From NCBI RefSeq assembly GCF_001592105.1, contig NZ_BCWE01000002.1:248001-312000 (forward strand): a stretch of 64,000 nucleotides of DNA, written 5' to 3'. Both the position numbers and the translations under genes were made by a program. A model generated the notes under the pieces. That model was not told the origin of the DNA, did no database searches, and saw nothing but the letters and a program-made list of their open reading frames with translations. This stretch comes from Desulfolucanica intricata (lineage in GTDB: Bacteria; Bacillota; Desulfotomaculia; Desulfotomaculales; Desulfofarciminaceae). Of the stretch, positions 35,275 through 43,094 are shown piece by piece. Numbering within the stretch: position 1 is the first letter of the stretch; each line of letters starts with the position of its first letter.

Positions 35275-36642
35275 TTAGTTTGACTGAACAACTCCGGAGA
35301 GCTTCTTCCTTTTCATTTCTTTCATTTCATAGAGTAAAAATGAAGCTGTTAAAATTACAGATAAAATATCGGCAATCGGTATAGCTCTCCAAACTCCCTC
35401 AATCCCCCAGAAATTAGGCAAGATCAGCAGGAGTGGAATCAAAAAAAGCACTTGTCTTGATAAGCTCAGGATCGTTGATTGAACAGGTTTGCCAACAGCT
35501 TGAAAATAACTTGCCCCTACGATTTGAAAGCCAATAACCGGAAAGACGGCAAGAAATGTGACCATAGCGTGAACCGACAATTGCGTTAGGGCAGTATCCC
35601 CTTTACTAAAAAGTGCTACAATCGGGGTGGCAAAAGTTTGCACTAAGATGTAACCTGAGACAGCCAGGGCCGTACCGGCCATGATTCCTTTTTTCAGAGT
35701 TTCCTGTACACGATCAAACTGCTTAGCTCCATAATTAAAACCGATTATAGGCTGAGCCCCCTGACTGATTCCAACTATCGGCATGAATAAGAGCATAGCC
35801 ACACTCATGATAATGCCAACCGCTGACAGCGCTAAATCTCCGCCATAGGTCATTAAGGTATGGTTTAAGATCGTTTGCTGAACACTATTGGCAAGCTGCA
35901 TTGCAAAAGGAGCAAACCCAATAGAAACAATCTTTATCACAATTGCAAATTGGGGTTTTAAGTTTATAAGTCTAATTTTAATTTGGCTTCGGCCTTGAAG
36001 AAAGTAACCGAGCACCAAAATTGCTGAGACCGTTTGTGCAATGATCGTTCCCAGGGCAGCGCCCTTGATTCCCAACCCTATATTGAAAATAAATACATAG
36101 TTCAAAATAACGTTGATCACCGCACCAATGATCTGGGTTAACATTGCGAACCGTGGATTTCCTTCAGCCCGGATAAAATTACTCATCCCATAAGAAACCG
36201 CTCCCGGGACTACTCCCATCATAATAATATGGATATAATCACGAGCATAGGGCAGTACCTCTTGGCTGGCACCAAACAGAGTTAAGATTGGCTCAGAGAA
36301 GAGGAAATAAACTCCTGATAGGATAAGCGGTAAGAGAATTAACAAGAGGGCAGCATTACCGGCAATATTTTCTGCCTCTTGCTTTTTCTGCTCTCCAAGA
36401 CGGATTGAAATCAAGGCGGTCGCACCAATACCGATGAGCATGGCGACAGCCATAATAAAAATCATAATCGGGAAGGCTACCGTGGTTGCAGCGATTGCAA
36501 CAGAACCTATACCCCGGCCCACAAATATGCGGGAAATGATATTGTAAAGGGCATTAACTAACACAGCAATGATAGCAGGCAGGGAAAATTCCCAGAGCAG
36601 CCTGCCAATATCCCCATTTCTGATGTCTAAATTTTTTGTCAT
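35275..36642 (-). CDS. MATE family multidrug efflux transporter
   Basis: 455 aa, about 12 membrane helices. LLWEFSLPAIIAVLVNALYN at the N-terminus and GISQGAQPIIGFNYGA (about 280) in the second half are the MATE (MepA-like) signatures. It exports cationic drugs by Na+ or H+ antiport. Its regulator is the MarR gene 58 bp upstream. Confidence 0.93.
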   Translation of the reverse strand: MTKNLDIRNGDIGRLLWEFSLPAIIAVLVNALYNIISRIFVGRGIGSVAIAATTVAFPIMIFIMAVAMLIGIGATALISIRLGEQKKQEAENIAGNAALLLILLPLILSGVYFLFSEPILTLFGASQEVLPYARDYIHIIMMGVVPGAVSYGMSNFIRAEGNPRFAMLTQIIGAVINVILNYVFIFNIGLGIKGAALGTIIAQTVSAILVLGYFLQGRSQIKIRLINLKPQFAIVIKIVSIGFAPFAMQLANSVQQTILNHTLMTYGGDLALSAVGIIMSVAMLLFMPIVGISQGAQPIIGFNYGAKQFDRVQETLKKGIMAGTALAVSGYILVQTFATPIVALFSKGDTALTQLSVHAMVTFLAVFPVIGFQIVGASYFQAVGKPVQSTILSLSRQVLFLIPLLLILPNFWGIEGVWRAIPIADILSVILTASFLLYEMKEMKRKKLSGVVQSN

Positions 36643-36700
36643 ATCGTTTTGTCCCTCAATTCTTTCTAAAAGTTAGATTTAGAAATGAGCATTAATTTAG

Positions 36701-37126
36701 TTACACCCGGTTATCAAGATTGTGCAAAATTTGCTTGTAAATTCGAATCAGATGATTAATATCTTCATCCGATAACCCCTCAAAAAACCTGGCCGTCACG
36801 TTTTTTTGCTTCTCAATCATGGATTCTACAAATTCTTTTCCTTTGTCTGTGATTTCCAAGTAAACAACACGCCGGTCCTCCTTTGCTCCTTTACGCTCAG
36901 CATAGCCCTCGGAAACAAGTTTGTCTGAGGCCCCGGTAATCGCACCCGGTGTCATTTGAACCACCTCAGCAAGTTCTGTTGCTTTTCGTGGACCGGAATG
37001 CTTAAGGGTTTTTAAAATAAAAAATTGGGAAGGGGTTATGGCATGCTCAAATTGTTTAGTCCACTCTTTTTTCATTTTTTTGAGGGTATTGACGAACAGC
37101 TCAAGTAACTCACGATTTTCTACCAT
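36701..37126 (-). CDS. MarR family transcriptional regulator
   Basis: 141 aa winged helix: LKTLKHSGPRKATELAEVV, GAITGASDKLVSEGYAER and the wing EDRRVVYLEITDKGKEF. First gene of an operon with the MATE pump, which it probably represses. Confidence 0.93.
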   Translation of the reverse strand: MVENRELLELFVNTLKKMKKEWTKQFEHAITPSQFFILKTLKHSGPRKATELAEVVQMTPGAITGASDKLVSEGYAERKGAKEDRRVVYLEITDKGKEFVESMIEKQKNVTARFFEGLSDEDINHLIRIYKQILHNLDNRV

Positions 37127-37230
37127 TTCCTACTCCTTTTCGACTAAATATTTTAGGGTTAAACTATTTAGTGGTTAACAACTTCCATTATATTTTGTTC
37201 CTCTGTTTATGTCAATTACAAAATTCAAAG

Positions 37231-37330
37231 CGTTAAACTGCACACACATTAACATTAAAAAAGCTCCGCCCCTTATAGAGCCGAGCTTTGTGGAAGTGTA
37301 TTTCCGGATTATTTTTAAAATTAAATAAGT
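37231..37330 (-). mobile_element. IS66-family right-end remnant, internally deleted
   Basis: The first ~61 bp match 52681-52740 (end of an IS66-like element) with three differences; the rest matches two short, non-contiguous parts of the same element. No transposase frame survives. Confidence 0.75.
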
Positions 37331-37399
37331 CATTGGAAACAACGCTTTTTTTGTTTTCGATTTCGAATCGAGCAATTCATCCTGGGCATTTTCTAATCT

Positions 37400-37525
37400 C
37401 TATTTTGCCTCTTTGGCAGCGATAGGATCATATACTTTAAACTTTGCACCTTTTTTAGCCAGTTCATTCAATATTGTAATAGCCGGTGCTTCCCTCATAG
37501 AGTCAAGACCGGAGGTGATACAATG
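37400..37525 (-). pseudogene. C-terminal remnant of a UDP-glucose/nucleotide-sugar dehydrogenase
   Basis: A frame ending at 37400 reads LDSMREAPAITILNELAKKG then AKFKVYDPIAAKEAK, the C-terminal NAD/UDP-binding domain of UDP-glucose 6-dehydrogenases. About 42 codons only; an in-frame stop bounds it upstream. The N-terminal two-thirds are gone. Confidence 0.7.
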
Positions 37526-37588
37526 CTAAACTTTTTTAAACAAATATGACAACTATCTTGACAAACGCCGTACTTCGCAATGGTTTCA

Positions 37589-38155
37589 TTAGCCATTTGG
37601 TTTACCACTGCTTCTACTTTGGCGTGATGACTCTACATACTTTTGATATAAGGCAGTATCACTGTTTAGGAAATACCCCAATATTTTTTTCGTGGTAACA
37701 AGTGGGTCTTTTTTTACCCCCATATACGCAGAATAACTGCTCCATGGGTAATCCAACGGTCGTTCAACAATTCCGGCTTCAACGGGGTTAAGATGAATGT
37801 ACCTGCTTATTTCTAAATTATAAGCATCAGTTTCAATCAATTCCGCTCTATACCGGTCCTGAAAGAGATGGCCGACAATGTTATACTTTTGATTAAAAGA
37901 AATAGCGTAGTGCATGTTTATGTATTTCATAATACTGGCGATATTCACATCGACAGTTTCCAGATGAAGATGGACATGGTTACTCATCAGGCAGTAGGAA
38001 TGAAGAAAAAAGTCATACTTTTCCTTAGCCCATTTTAAAACCATAAAATACACCTGGCGATCTTCCTCATCCCGGAAAATATTTTGCCGGTGATTGCCCC
38101 GGCACATAATATGATATATAGCTCCAGGATACCAGACTCGAAGTTTTCTGGGTAT
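37589..38155 (-). CDS. REP-associated tyrosine transposase (RAYT, Y1_Tnp) with non-standard start
   Basis: 188 aa if read from 38155. HUH motif in CLMSNHVHLHLE and the catalytic Tyr region LFQDRYRAE / YIHLNPVEAG / YPWSSYSAYMG define a single-strand Y1 transposase of the RAYT group. The conserved N-terminus PRKLRVWYPGAIYHI lies upstream of the first ATG (38107), and the codon in the initiator position after GGAGGG is ATA. The gene may be silenced by ATG-to-ATA change or use ATA weakly. Many small hairpin repeats nearby could be its substrates. Confidence 0.82.
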   Translation of the reverse strand: MPRKLRVWYPGAIYHIMCRGNHRQNIFRDEEDRQVYFMVLKWAKEKYDFFLHSYCLMSNHVHLHLETVDVNIASIMKYINMHYAISFNQKYNIVGHLFQDRYRAELIETDAYNLEISRYIHLNPVEAGIVERPLDYPWSSYSAYMGVKKDPLVTTKKILGYFLNSDTALYQKYVESSRQSRSSGKPNG

Positions 38156-38193
38156 AACACACCCTCCTCAATCGATAAAATAATGACAAAAAA

Positions 38194-38211
38194 CCAGGGA
38201 CATCCCCCTGG
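38194..38211. repeat. Small palindrome upstream of the RAYT gene (REP-like)
   Basis: CCAGGG / CCCTGG with a 6-nt loop, 40 bp from the RAYT start; resembles the hairpins that flank RAYT genes. Confidence 0.45.
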
Positions 38212-38433
38212 CTCCAGTTTTAAAACGCAATCATGTTATTGAAATTATGTACGTGTGTAATGATTTTTAGTTCAAAAAGATTATTATGTTCTTTATAACC
38301 GGAAACCAAGTTTGTCTTACGACAATTTTTACAAATATTATACCAGTTTTACCAGTTAGTTAAAAGATATTGATACTACTTTACTACCGATTTAATAATC
38401 AGATCCCGTAACTTTTATCCAAGTAGGTATCGC

Positions 38434-38571
38434 TACCCGCAGGATTTTAAGTCCTGTGCGCGTCTCGCTTCCCCATTTCTCAAATAAATGCTTTACTAAG
38501 TTAAACAGACTTAGGAATTGGTATCTTTTCCCGGGGGACTGACCCCATCTGTGAGAAAATGGTAACAACGC
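38434..38571 (-). repeat. Composite repeat: tRNA-Leu(UAA)-like fragment plus GGGGTCAGTCCCC unit
   Basis: On the minus strand GATGGGGTCAGTCCCCCGG lies ~75 bp before GAGACGCGCACAGGACTTAA and AATCCTGCGGGTAGCGATACC. The latter fits the D-arm end, a perfect CAGGA/TCCTG anticodon stem with TAA anticodon, and the variable arm of tRNA-Leu(UAA). Acceptor and T arms are missing, so it is not a functional tRNA. Confidence 0.75.
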
Positions 38572-38632
38572 TAATTGTCAGGACGTTATTTCTGACGGTT
38601 TTGTCCATGCAAGGGTATACCTCGTACACCTA

Positions 38633-39553
38633 CTATACCTCTACAGCACCGTCCAATACCTTCATGAATTCATCTAAAGTCTTGACTTTTAATGCGCGAC
38701 GAAGGATCAACTTTAACGTCTCCGTATCTTGAATAGAACTCAACTTGGTTTCTAAGTCTGGTGGACAATATTCTAAGTTCTCCTTTAGTGCTTCAAGTAT
38801 CGCCTGCTGAATACCTTGTTTAACACCTTGTTTAACACCCTGTTTAACACCTTGTTGTATTCCCTTCTGTAACCCTTGGTCAATCCACTTTTCCCGAATA
38901 CCGTCAAAAAGCGGGGAATTTTCCATTTTGTTCACCTCTATTAATTTTAAAATTATTTCCTTAGTGAACCTCAGTGTAGACAAAACAGCTAAACCAAGAT
39001 AAAGATCTACCCGTAAGCTTTCTTCCGGGACTTCTTCCACTCTACTTATGCACTCAGCTAATATTTCTTCCGGCGTTTCATCATGACGCATTAGAGGCAC
39101 TAAGGGAATTACCCCCACCGGACCACTTTGTAGGAATTCACGACCAGGTAAGTCAGCTAAGTTAATCAGACGATAATTAAACTTAACCACCGTTAGATCC
39201 AGACACTCAAAGCTATATTCCTCATCCTGCCTCCTCCGTCCAGTAAGGTTAACAACCACCGGATAAACAGGTTTCATAAACTCCCGGTGCTGCATAGCTG
39301 TGTATTCCAGTAATCGAAGGGGCATTTTCCGATCCGGACGCACCTGCATTTCTATAGCCATAAGGTATTCATAACCTTCTTCAATAACTTGGAAAAGCAT
39401 GTCGGACTCCCGTTTAACAGCTACTGATTCTTTTTCTACACGCTGAACCGACTCTACAGGAATACCCCTCACCATTTCTACAAAATGCCCCGGATATCTT
39501 TCAGCCAGTGCTTTTAGAATAAGATCATACTCCTGTGCCATAATATATACCAC
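38633..39553 (-). CDS. Rpn family (PD-(D/E)XK) recombination-promoting nuclease-like protein
   Basis: 306 aa. N-terminal nuclease-like domain with SDMLFQVIEEGYEYLMAIE followed by MQVRPDRKMPLRLLEY, in the position of the D-x-ExQ catalytic pattern of the Rpn/YhgA family. C-terminal GVKQGVKQGVKQG repeats, typical of these proteins. Start uncertain (GTG 39553 or ATG 39541). A 217-bp internal piece is copied at 42674-42890. Confidence 0.75.
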   Translation of the reverse strand: MVYIMAQEYDLILKALAERYPGHFVEMVRGIPVESVQRVEKESVAVKRESDMLFQVIEEGYEYLMAIEMQVRPDRKMPLRLLEYTAMQHREFMKPVYPVVVNLTGRRRQDEEYSFECLDLTVVKFNYRLINLADLPGREFLQSGPVGVIPLVPLMRHDETPEEILAECISRVEEVPEESLRVDLYLGLAVLSTLRFTKEIILKLIEVNKMENSPLFDGIREKWIDQGLQKGIQQGVKQGVKQGVKQGIQQAILEALKENLEYCPPDLETKLSSIQDTETLKLILRRALKVKTLDEFMKVLDGAVEV

Positions 39554-39875
39554 AACTTTCTACGTTTATGGTTTTATTTTATACTAGGTTAATGTAAGGA
39601 TTCAATATAATATTGATTACCTCAATCTTCCTAAACATTAGTTTCAGATAAAAAACATGATAAAAAAAAGCCAACCTTCTAAAAGAATGATTGCCTACTT
39701 TTTAAAAATTAAATTGTCAGGATTATTTTCTGTTGTGTTGGAGTACGACCCCGTTCCCAAAACTGACAGGACACTAATCATGGCAGGGTTATTCTCAACA
39801 TACATCTTTGCAAATTAATATGTACGGTTTTAATAAGTTTATTAGTTGGTGTAAGGCACCAATAAAATGCTTTAT
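39554..39875. other. Intergenic stretch without a recognisable gene
   Basis: A/T-rich sequence between the Rpn gene and the next repeat. I see no open frame with a ribosome site and no tRNA; a short TTGTCAGG/CTGACAGG pair near 39715-39775 may be decayed repeat sequence. Confidence 0.4.
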
Positions 39876-39982
39876 ATGGACTTAGTATTTGGTATCTTTT
39901 TCCGGGGGTCAGACCCCTTTTGTGAGAAATTGGAATCAACTCTTTTATGCGTGTACCCGCAGGATTTTAAGTCCTGTGCGCG
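39876..39982. repeat. GGGGGTCAGACCCC unit followed by a tRNA-Leu-like fragment
   Basis: The repeat unit (39876-39941) is followed by ACCCGCAGGATTTTAAGTCC (39954 onward), the same anticodon-arm fragment as at 38434, but in the opposite relative order, as if from a tandem array. Confidence 0.7.
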
Positions 39983-39999
39983 TTTAAAAGTAGAACAAA

Positions 40000-40037
40000 A
40001 AGCCCCTGGTCTCGTCTTCCGGCGTGAACAGGGGCTT
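40000..40037. terminator. Strong hairpin, terminator-like
   Basis: AAGCCCCTG / CAGGGGCTT with a 20-nt loop, flanked by A- and T-runs on both sides. No gene ends here on either strand; it may insulate the GntR promoter just downstream. Confidence 0.55.
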
Positions 40038-40055
40038 ATATTTTTAACTTAGACG

Positions 40056-40094
40056 TTGACAAAACTGTAATGCCCGTATATATTGTATATATAC
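40056..40094 (+). promoter_or_regulatory. Promoter and dyad operator of the gntR gene
   Basis: TTGACA (40056-40061), 17-nt spacer, TATATT (40079-40084). A perfect inverted repeat GTATATA-N5-TATATAC (40076-40094) overlaps the -10, a fitting autoregulatory site for a YtrA-type GntR repressor. Confidence 0.75.
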
Positions 40095-40131
40095 AGTAGG
40101 AACAGGTGACAGAAGGGATGTCTTACTAATT

Positions 40132-40506
40132 ATGAAGATTGTTATTTCAAACTCTTCCAATCAGCCAATTTATGAGCAGATTACGTCACAGATTAAGAAT
40201 TTGATTATGAAAGGTGAGCTTTTAGAGGCCGACCCCCTACCGTCAATAAGAAACCTGGCTAAAGAGCTACAGATTAGCGTCATTACCACAAAGCGGGCCT
40301 ATGACGAGTTAGAAAAGGAAGGCTTTATTGTAACTGTCCCCGGTAAAGGATCCTATGTCGCAGCAGAAAATAAGGAATTGTTACAAGAAAAAAGGATCAA
40401 AATTGTTGAGGAAAAACTGGTGGAAGCAGTGCTCGCCGCAAAATCTATTCACTTAACCCTTGAGCAATTGCAAGAAATGCTTAGCCTGTTTTATGAGGAG
40501 GAATAG
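40132..40506 (+). CDS. YtrA-subfamily GntR transcriptional regulator
   Basis: 124 aa. Winged-helix DNA-binding domain (PIYEQITSQIKNLIMKGEL, LPSIRNLAKELQISVITTKR, GKGSYVA) and the short ~50-aa dimerisation tail of the YtrA group. It usually represses an ABC transporter operon; the ATPase gene starts 4 bp downstream but is truncated. Confidence 0.92.
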   Translation: MKIVISNSSNQPIYEQITSQIKNLIMKGELLEADPLPSIRNLAKELQISVITTKRAYDELEKEGFIVTVPGKGSYVAAENKELLQEKRIKIVEEKLVEAVLAAKSIHLTLEQLQEMLSLFYEEE

Positions 40507-40509
40507 CCA

Positions 40510-40755
40510 ATGGATACAATCTTGGAAGTGAAAAATCTTAGAAAAAACTTTAAGGACTTTAGTTTAAAAGATATCAGTTTCTCACTGGAAAAAGGTTATA
40601 TTATGGGCTTCATTGGCCCTAACGGTGCCGGTAAGAACACCACTATTAAACTAATTCTTAATTTGCTAAGAAAAGACGGTGGGGAAATTAAGATTTTTGG
40701 GCTGGATAACATTCAGCACGAAATAAATATTAAAAATAGAATTGGCTTTGTATAA
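40510..40755 (+). pseudogene. ABC transporter ATP-binding protein, truncated
   Basis: 81 codons of an ABC ATPase (ILEVKNLRKNFKDFSLKDIS, then the P-loop), ending soon after the Q-loop region is due. The Walker A reads GPNGAGKNTT: the Thr/Ser after Lys is Asn. The signature and Walker B parts are missing; the frame runs into a permease fragment. Confidence 0.85.
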
Positions 40756-41288
40756 CCGCTCTTACATATATGCTGGTTTTAACGGCCTGTGCGTACGATG
40801 ATAAAAATAAAGCAGATGTTTTGCTAAACAGCTTACCGGTTAAAAGATCAAGTATTGTTCTCGCGAGATATATATCAATCTTTGTGTATATTGTTATTGG
40901 AACAGCTGCCTACCTGGTAACAACAACGTTTATAAGCCTGATAGGCTTTCCTGTAAAAAACTGTCCGGTTTCTTTGGAAGGTCTGGCCGGGGGCTTATTT
41001 TCTATTAGTTTGATTACCGGTATCTACCTCCCTTTCTACTATAAATTAGGTTATATTAAATCGAGATCCTTAAACTTCATCTTATTTTTTACCTTTTTCT
41101 TTGGTATAACCAGTACTGTAAATTATCTTTTCAAAAATAGGGATACAGCTTGGGTTCAAAATATAATGAGCTTTTTTCAATCCTTATCGAATCTGCGGAT
41201 TTTTGCTTTGCTTGCTTGTTTAGTATTAATCATGCTGACTGTATCCTATACATTATCTTTAAAAGCCTATCAGAGCAGGGACTTTTGA
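40750..41288 (+). pseudogene. ABC-2-type permease, N-terminally truncated
   Basis: From about ITALTYMLVLTACAYDDKNK with DVLLNSLPVKRSSIV, typical of ABC-2 permeases of YtrA-type operons, followed by four to five membrane helices. The N-terminus is lost at the junction with the ATPase fragment (40750-40760), indicating a deletion of roughly the rest of the ATPase and the start of the permease. An ATG at 40770 allows a 172-aa protein, but its function is doubtful. Confidence 0.75.
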
Positions 41289-41408
41289 TAGGCTTTTAGC
41301 CATCGCTAAATCTTCTTTCTCAAAGTGTACTCCTTTTACCTTTGCCTGGTATCACGGTCGCGTCCGCGTGGTAGAATAGAGACAATAAACAGAGGTGATG
41401 ATACGATA

Positions 41409-41900
41409 TTGGAGACAATTATACTTATTCTGGATAAATATAACCTGCCCTGGCTTTTACTCGCAATAATAACCTGGTTAATATTATTTTTTTCCTGTTC
41501 CTATAAGTGTTTTTTGCAAGGATTACCTGTAGGGATCTTTACTATGATAACCGGAGCCAGTTTAGAACAATTTTTTATTAGTCATAAATTTTGGAAAGAA
41601 AAATTTATTTTAGTAAAAATAGGAGAACTGGATTTATTTTTAGTCACAGGTCCTTTACTGGTAATAGGTATCCTTTTAATAAGGTTTTTGCCCAAAAGTC
41701 GATTAGGTATGTTTCTGGCTATACTAGCCTGGTCATCGCTAGCTACCGGAATTGAATTTATTGCATTGAAACTGGGTTTTCTTGCTTACCACTCAGAGAA
41801 ATGGAGTTCATTACACTCGTTGACAGGTTATTTCCTCTATCTTTTGAGTGCTTTGGGCTTATATTATATTTTAAGTAACAAAAAACAAGTTGACTTATAA
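41409..41900 (+). CDS. Six-helix membrane protein, end supplied by a repeat
   Basis: 163 aa from TTG 41409 (GAGGTGAT upstream); an earlier ATG at 41325 gives a poorly hydrophobic leader. About six membrane segments (WLLLAIITWLILFFSC, LLVIGILLIRFL, YFLYLLSALGLYYIL), reminiscent of CBO0543-like small membrane proteins. The final codons (VDL, stop) lie within the GACTTATAAATTGG start of a dispersed repeat, so the natural C-terminus may have been changed. Confidence 0.6.
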   Translation: METIILILDKYNLPWLLLAIITWLILFFSCSYKCFLQGLPVGIFTMITGASLEQFFISHKFWKEKFILVKIGELDLFLVTGPLLVIGILLIRFLPKSRLGMFLAILAWSSLATGIEFIALKLGFLAYHSEKWSSLHSLTGYFLYLLSALGLYYILSNKKQVDL

Positions 41901-41953
41901 ATTGGTAACTTTTCCCGGGGGACTGACCCCATCTGTGAGAAATTGGAAACAAT
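41889..41953. repeat. GGGGGACTGACCCC dispersed repeat
   Basis: GACTTATAAATTGGTAAC, then TTTTCCCGGGGGACTGACCC and GTGAGAAATTGGAAAC. Nearly the same as 32224-32289 and 38505-38571. Confidence 0.85.
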
Positions 41954-42080
41954 TGTTTTCTCCCCAACTGTGTTTCCAATCTGAATCAATTAAATATTTT
42001 ACACCTTTTAGCTAACTGGCAAGATTGTTATAATATAAATAAAAATAATATTGCGTAGTTTTATTGGAGGCTTGCATTAA

Positions 42081-42203
42081 AATGAGAGCACAATCATCCG
42101 TTTGGATTAGCATTGCCGAAGATGACTTGGAGGCACAAGATATCCTGATAAGCGATCGGAACTGGAGACTAAATGTAACGCGGCATCTACCCAAAACATA
42201 CTG
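42081..42203 (+). pseudogene. HEPN-domain protein, internally deleted
   Basis: 40 codons: WISIAEDDLEAQDILISDRN matches the first helix of HEPN proteins, then the reading jumps to HLPKTY, which belongs to the end of the domain, and stops. The RNase motif region is absent. It sits directly ahead of an intact MNT gene, the usual toxin-antitoxin order. Confidence 0.6.
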
Positions 42204-42226
42204 ACCCGTTCAAAGGAGGCTGTTGA

Positions 42227-42550
42227 ATGGCTAAGAAACAAATTGAAGTAATCATAAAAGACTATATAAAAGCCATAAAGGCTAAGAATATCCGTATTGA
42301 AAAAGCCATCTTATTTGGTTCCTACGCCAAAGGTCAAGCTAATAGTGACAGCGACATAGATATCGCGATTATATCTCCTGATTTAGGTAAGGATTACGTT
42401 GAAGAAGCTGTTATGTTAAAGGAAATAAGCGAAGAAATAGACCTTGATATTTCACCAAGGCCTTATTCAGTAGATGAATATAAAAAGGCAAACATTGGCC
42501 AGTTTCTATATGATGAGGTTATTAGTAAAGGTAAACCTATTGTTATATAA
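42227..42550 (+). CDS. MNT-domain nucleotidyltransferase (antitoxin type)
   Basis: 107 aa, ATG behind AAAGGAGG. ILFGSYAKGQANSDSDIDIA is the GSxxxGxxxxDSDxD catalytic motif; a further Asp (EEIDLDISPRPYS) completes the triad. In the HEPN/MNT pairs such proteins add AMP to the HEPN toxin. The partner at 42081 is broken, leaving an orphan antitoxin. Confidence 0.88.
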   Translation: MAKKQIEVIIKDYIKAIKAKNIRIEKAILFGSYAKGQANSDSDIDIAIISPDLGKDYVEEAVMLKEISEEIDLDISPRPYSVDEYKKANIGQFLYDEVISKGKPIVI

Positions 42551-42673
42551 ATTTATTTTTCATTTTATAATAAATTTTCAGAATTGTTTGCAATTGTTAC
42601 AAAAATTGAGTAAAAAGAAGCTTAAACAACTTAAGGAGCCGCAATGGCTGGAACAGGCGTATAATTTGATACT

Positions 42674-42890
42674 GTTAATCAGACGATAATTAAACTTAAC
42701 CACCGTTAGATCCAGACACTCAAAGCTATATTCCTCATCCTACCTCCTCCGTCCAGTAAGGTTAACAACCACCGGATAAACAGGTTTCATAAACTCCCGG
42801 TGCTGCATAGCTGTGTATTCCAGTAATCGAAGGGGCATTTTCCGGTCCGGACGCACCTGCATTTCTATAGCCATAAGGTATTCATAACCT
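42674..42890 (-). repeat. Copied internal fragment of the Rpn-family gene
   Basis: 217 bp matching 39161-39377 with only two differences and the same orientation. It covers the nuclease-core codons but no start or stop; its ends do not coincide with any visible repeat. Confidence 0.92.
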
Positions 42891-42900
42891 GCCTGGTTGA

Positions 42901-42957
42901 ACTATATATCACCTTAGCGGGGGATTGACCCCATATAGAAGGTTTTGGGAATAGTGC
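42901..42957. repeat. Diverged GGGGGATTGACCCC repeat
   Basis: Core GGGGGATTGACCCC, then AAGGTTTTGGGAAT; follows the Rpn fragment by ~20 bp. A degenerate member of the dispersed family. Confidence 0.6.
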
Positions 42958-43006
42958 AAGCTAGGCCCAAATCCTCCCCGAGCATAGACTCTTGTTTCGA
43001 TATATG

Positions 43007-43070
43007 GACTTAGTATTTGGTAACTTTTCCCGGGGGACTGACCCCTTTTGTAAGAAGTTGGGTTTCAATT
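43007..43070. repeat. GGGGGACTGACCCC dispersed repeat
   Basis: TGGACTTAGTATTTGGTAAC then TTTTCCCGGGGGACTGACCC; the left part matches the copy at 39876 (GGACTTAGTATTTGGTA). Confidence 0.85.
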
Positions 43071-43094
43071 AGCCAGTAATAAACAAAAAAAGAA

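Noticed and set aside
37175-37375. 66-codon minus-strand ORF as a gene
   Set aside because: It overlaps the IS66 end remnant and has no family or ribosome-site support.
38401-38475. Functional tRNA-Leu(UAA) gene
   Set aside because: Only the anticodon arm and neighbouring arms are recognisable; acceptor and T arms are missing, so it is at most a fragment.
38810-38870. CRISPR-like short repeats
   Set aside because: The repeats are adjacent 12-bp units inside a coding frame encoding KQG steps, without spacers.
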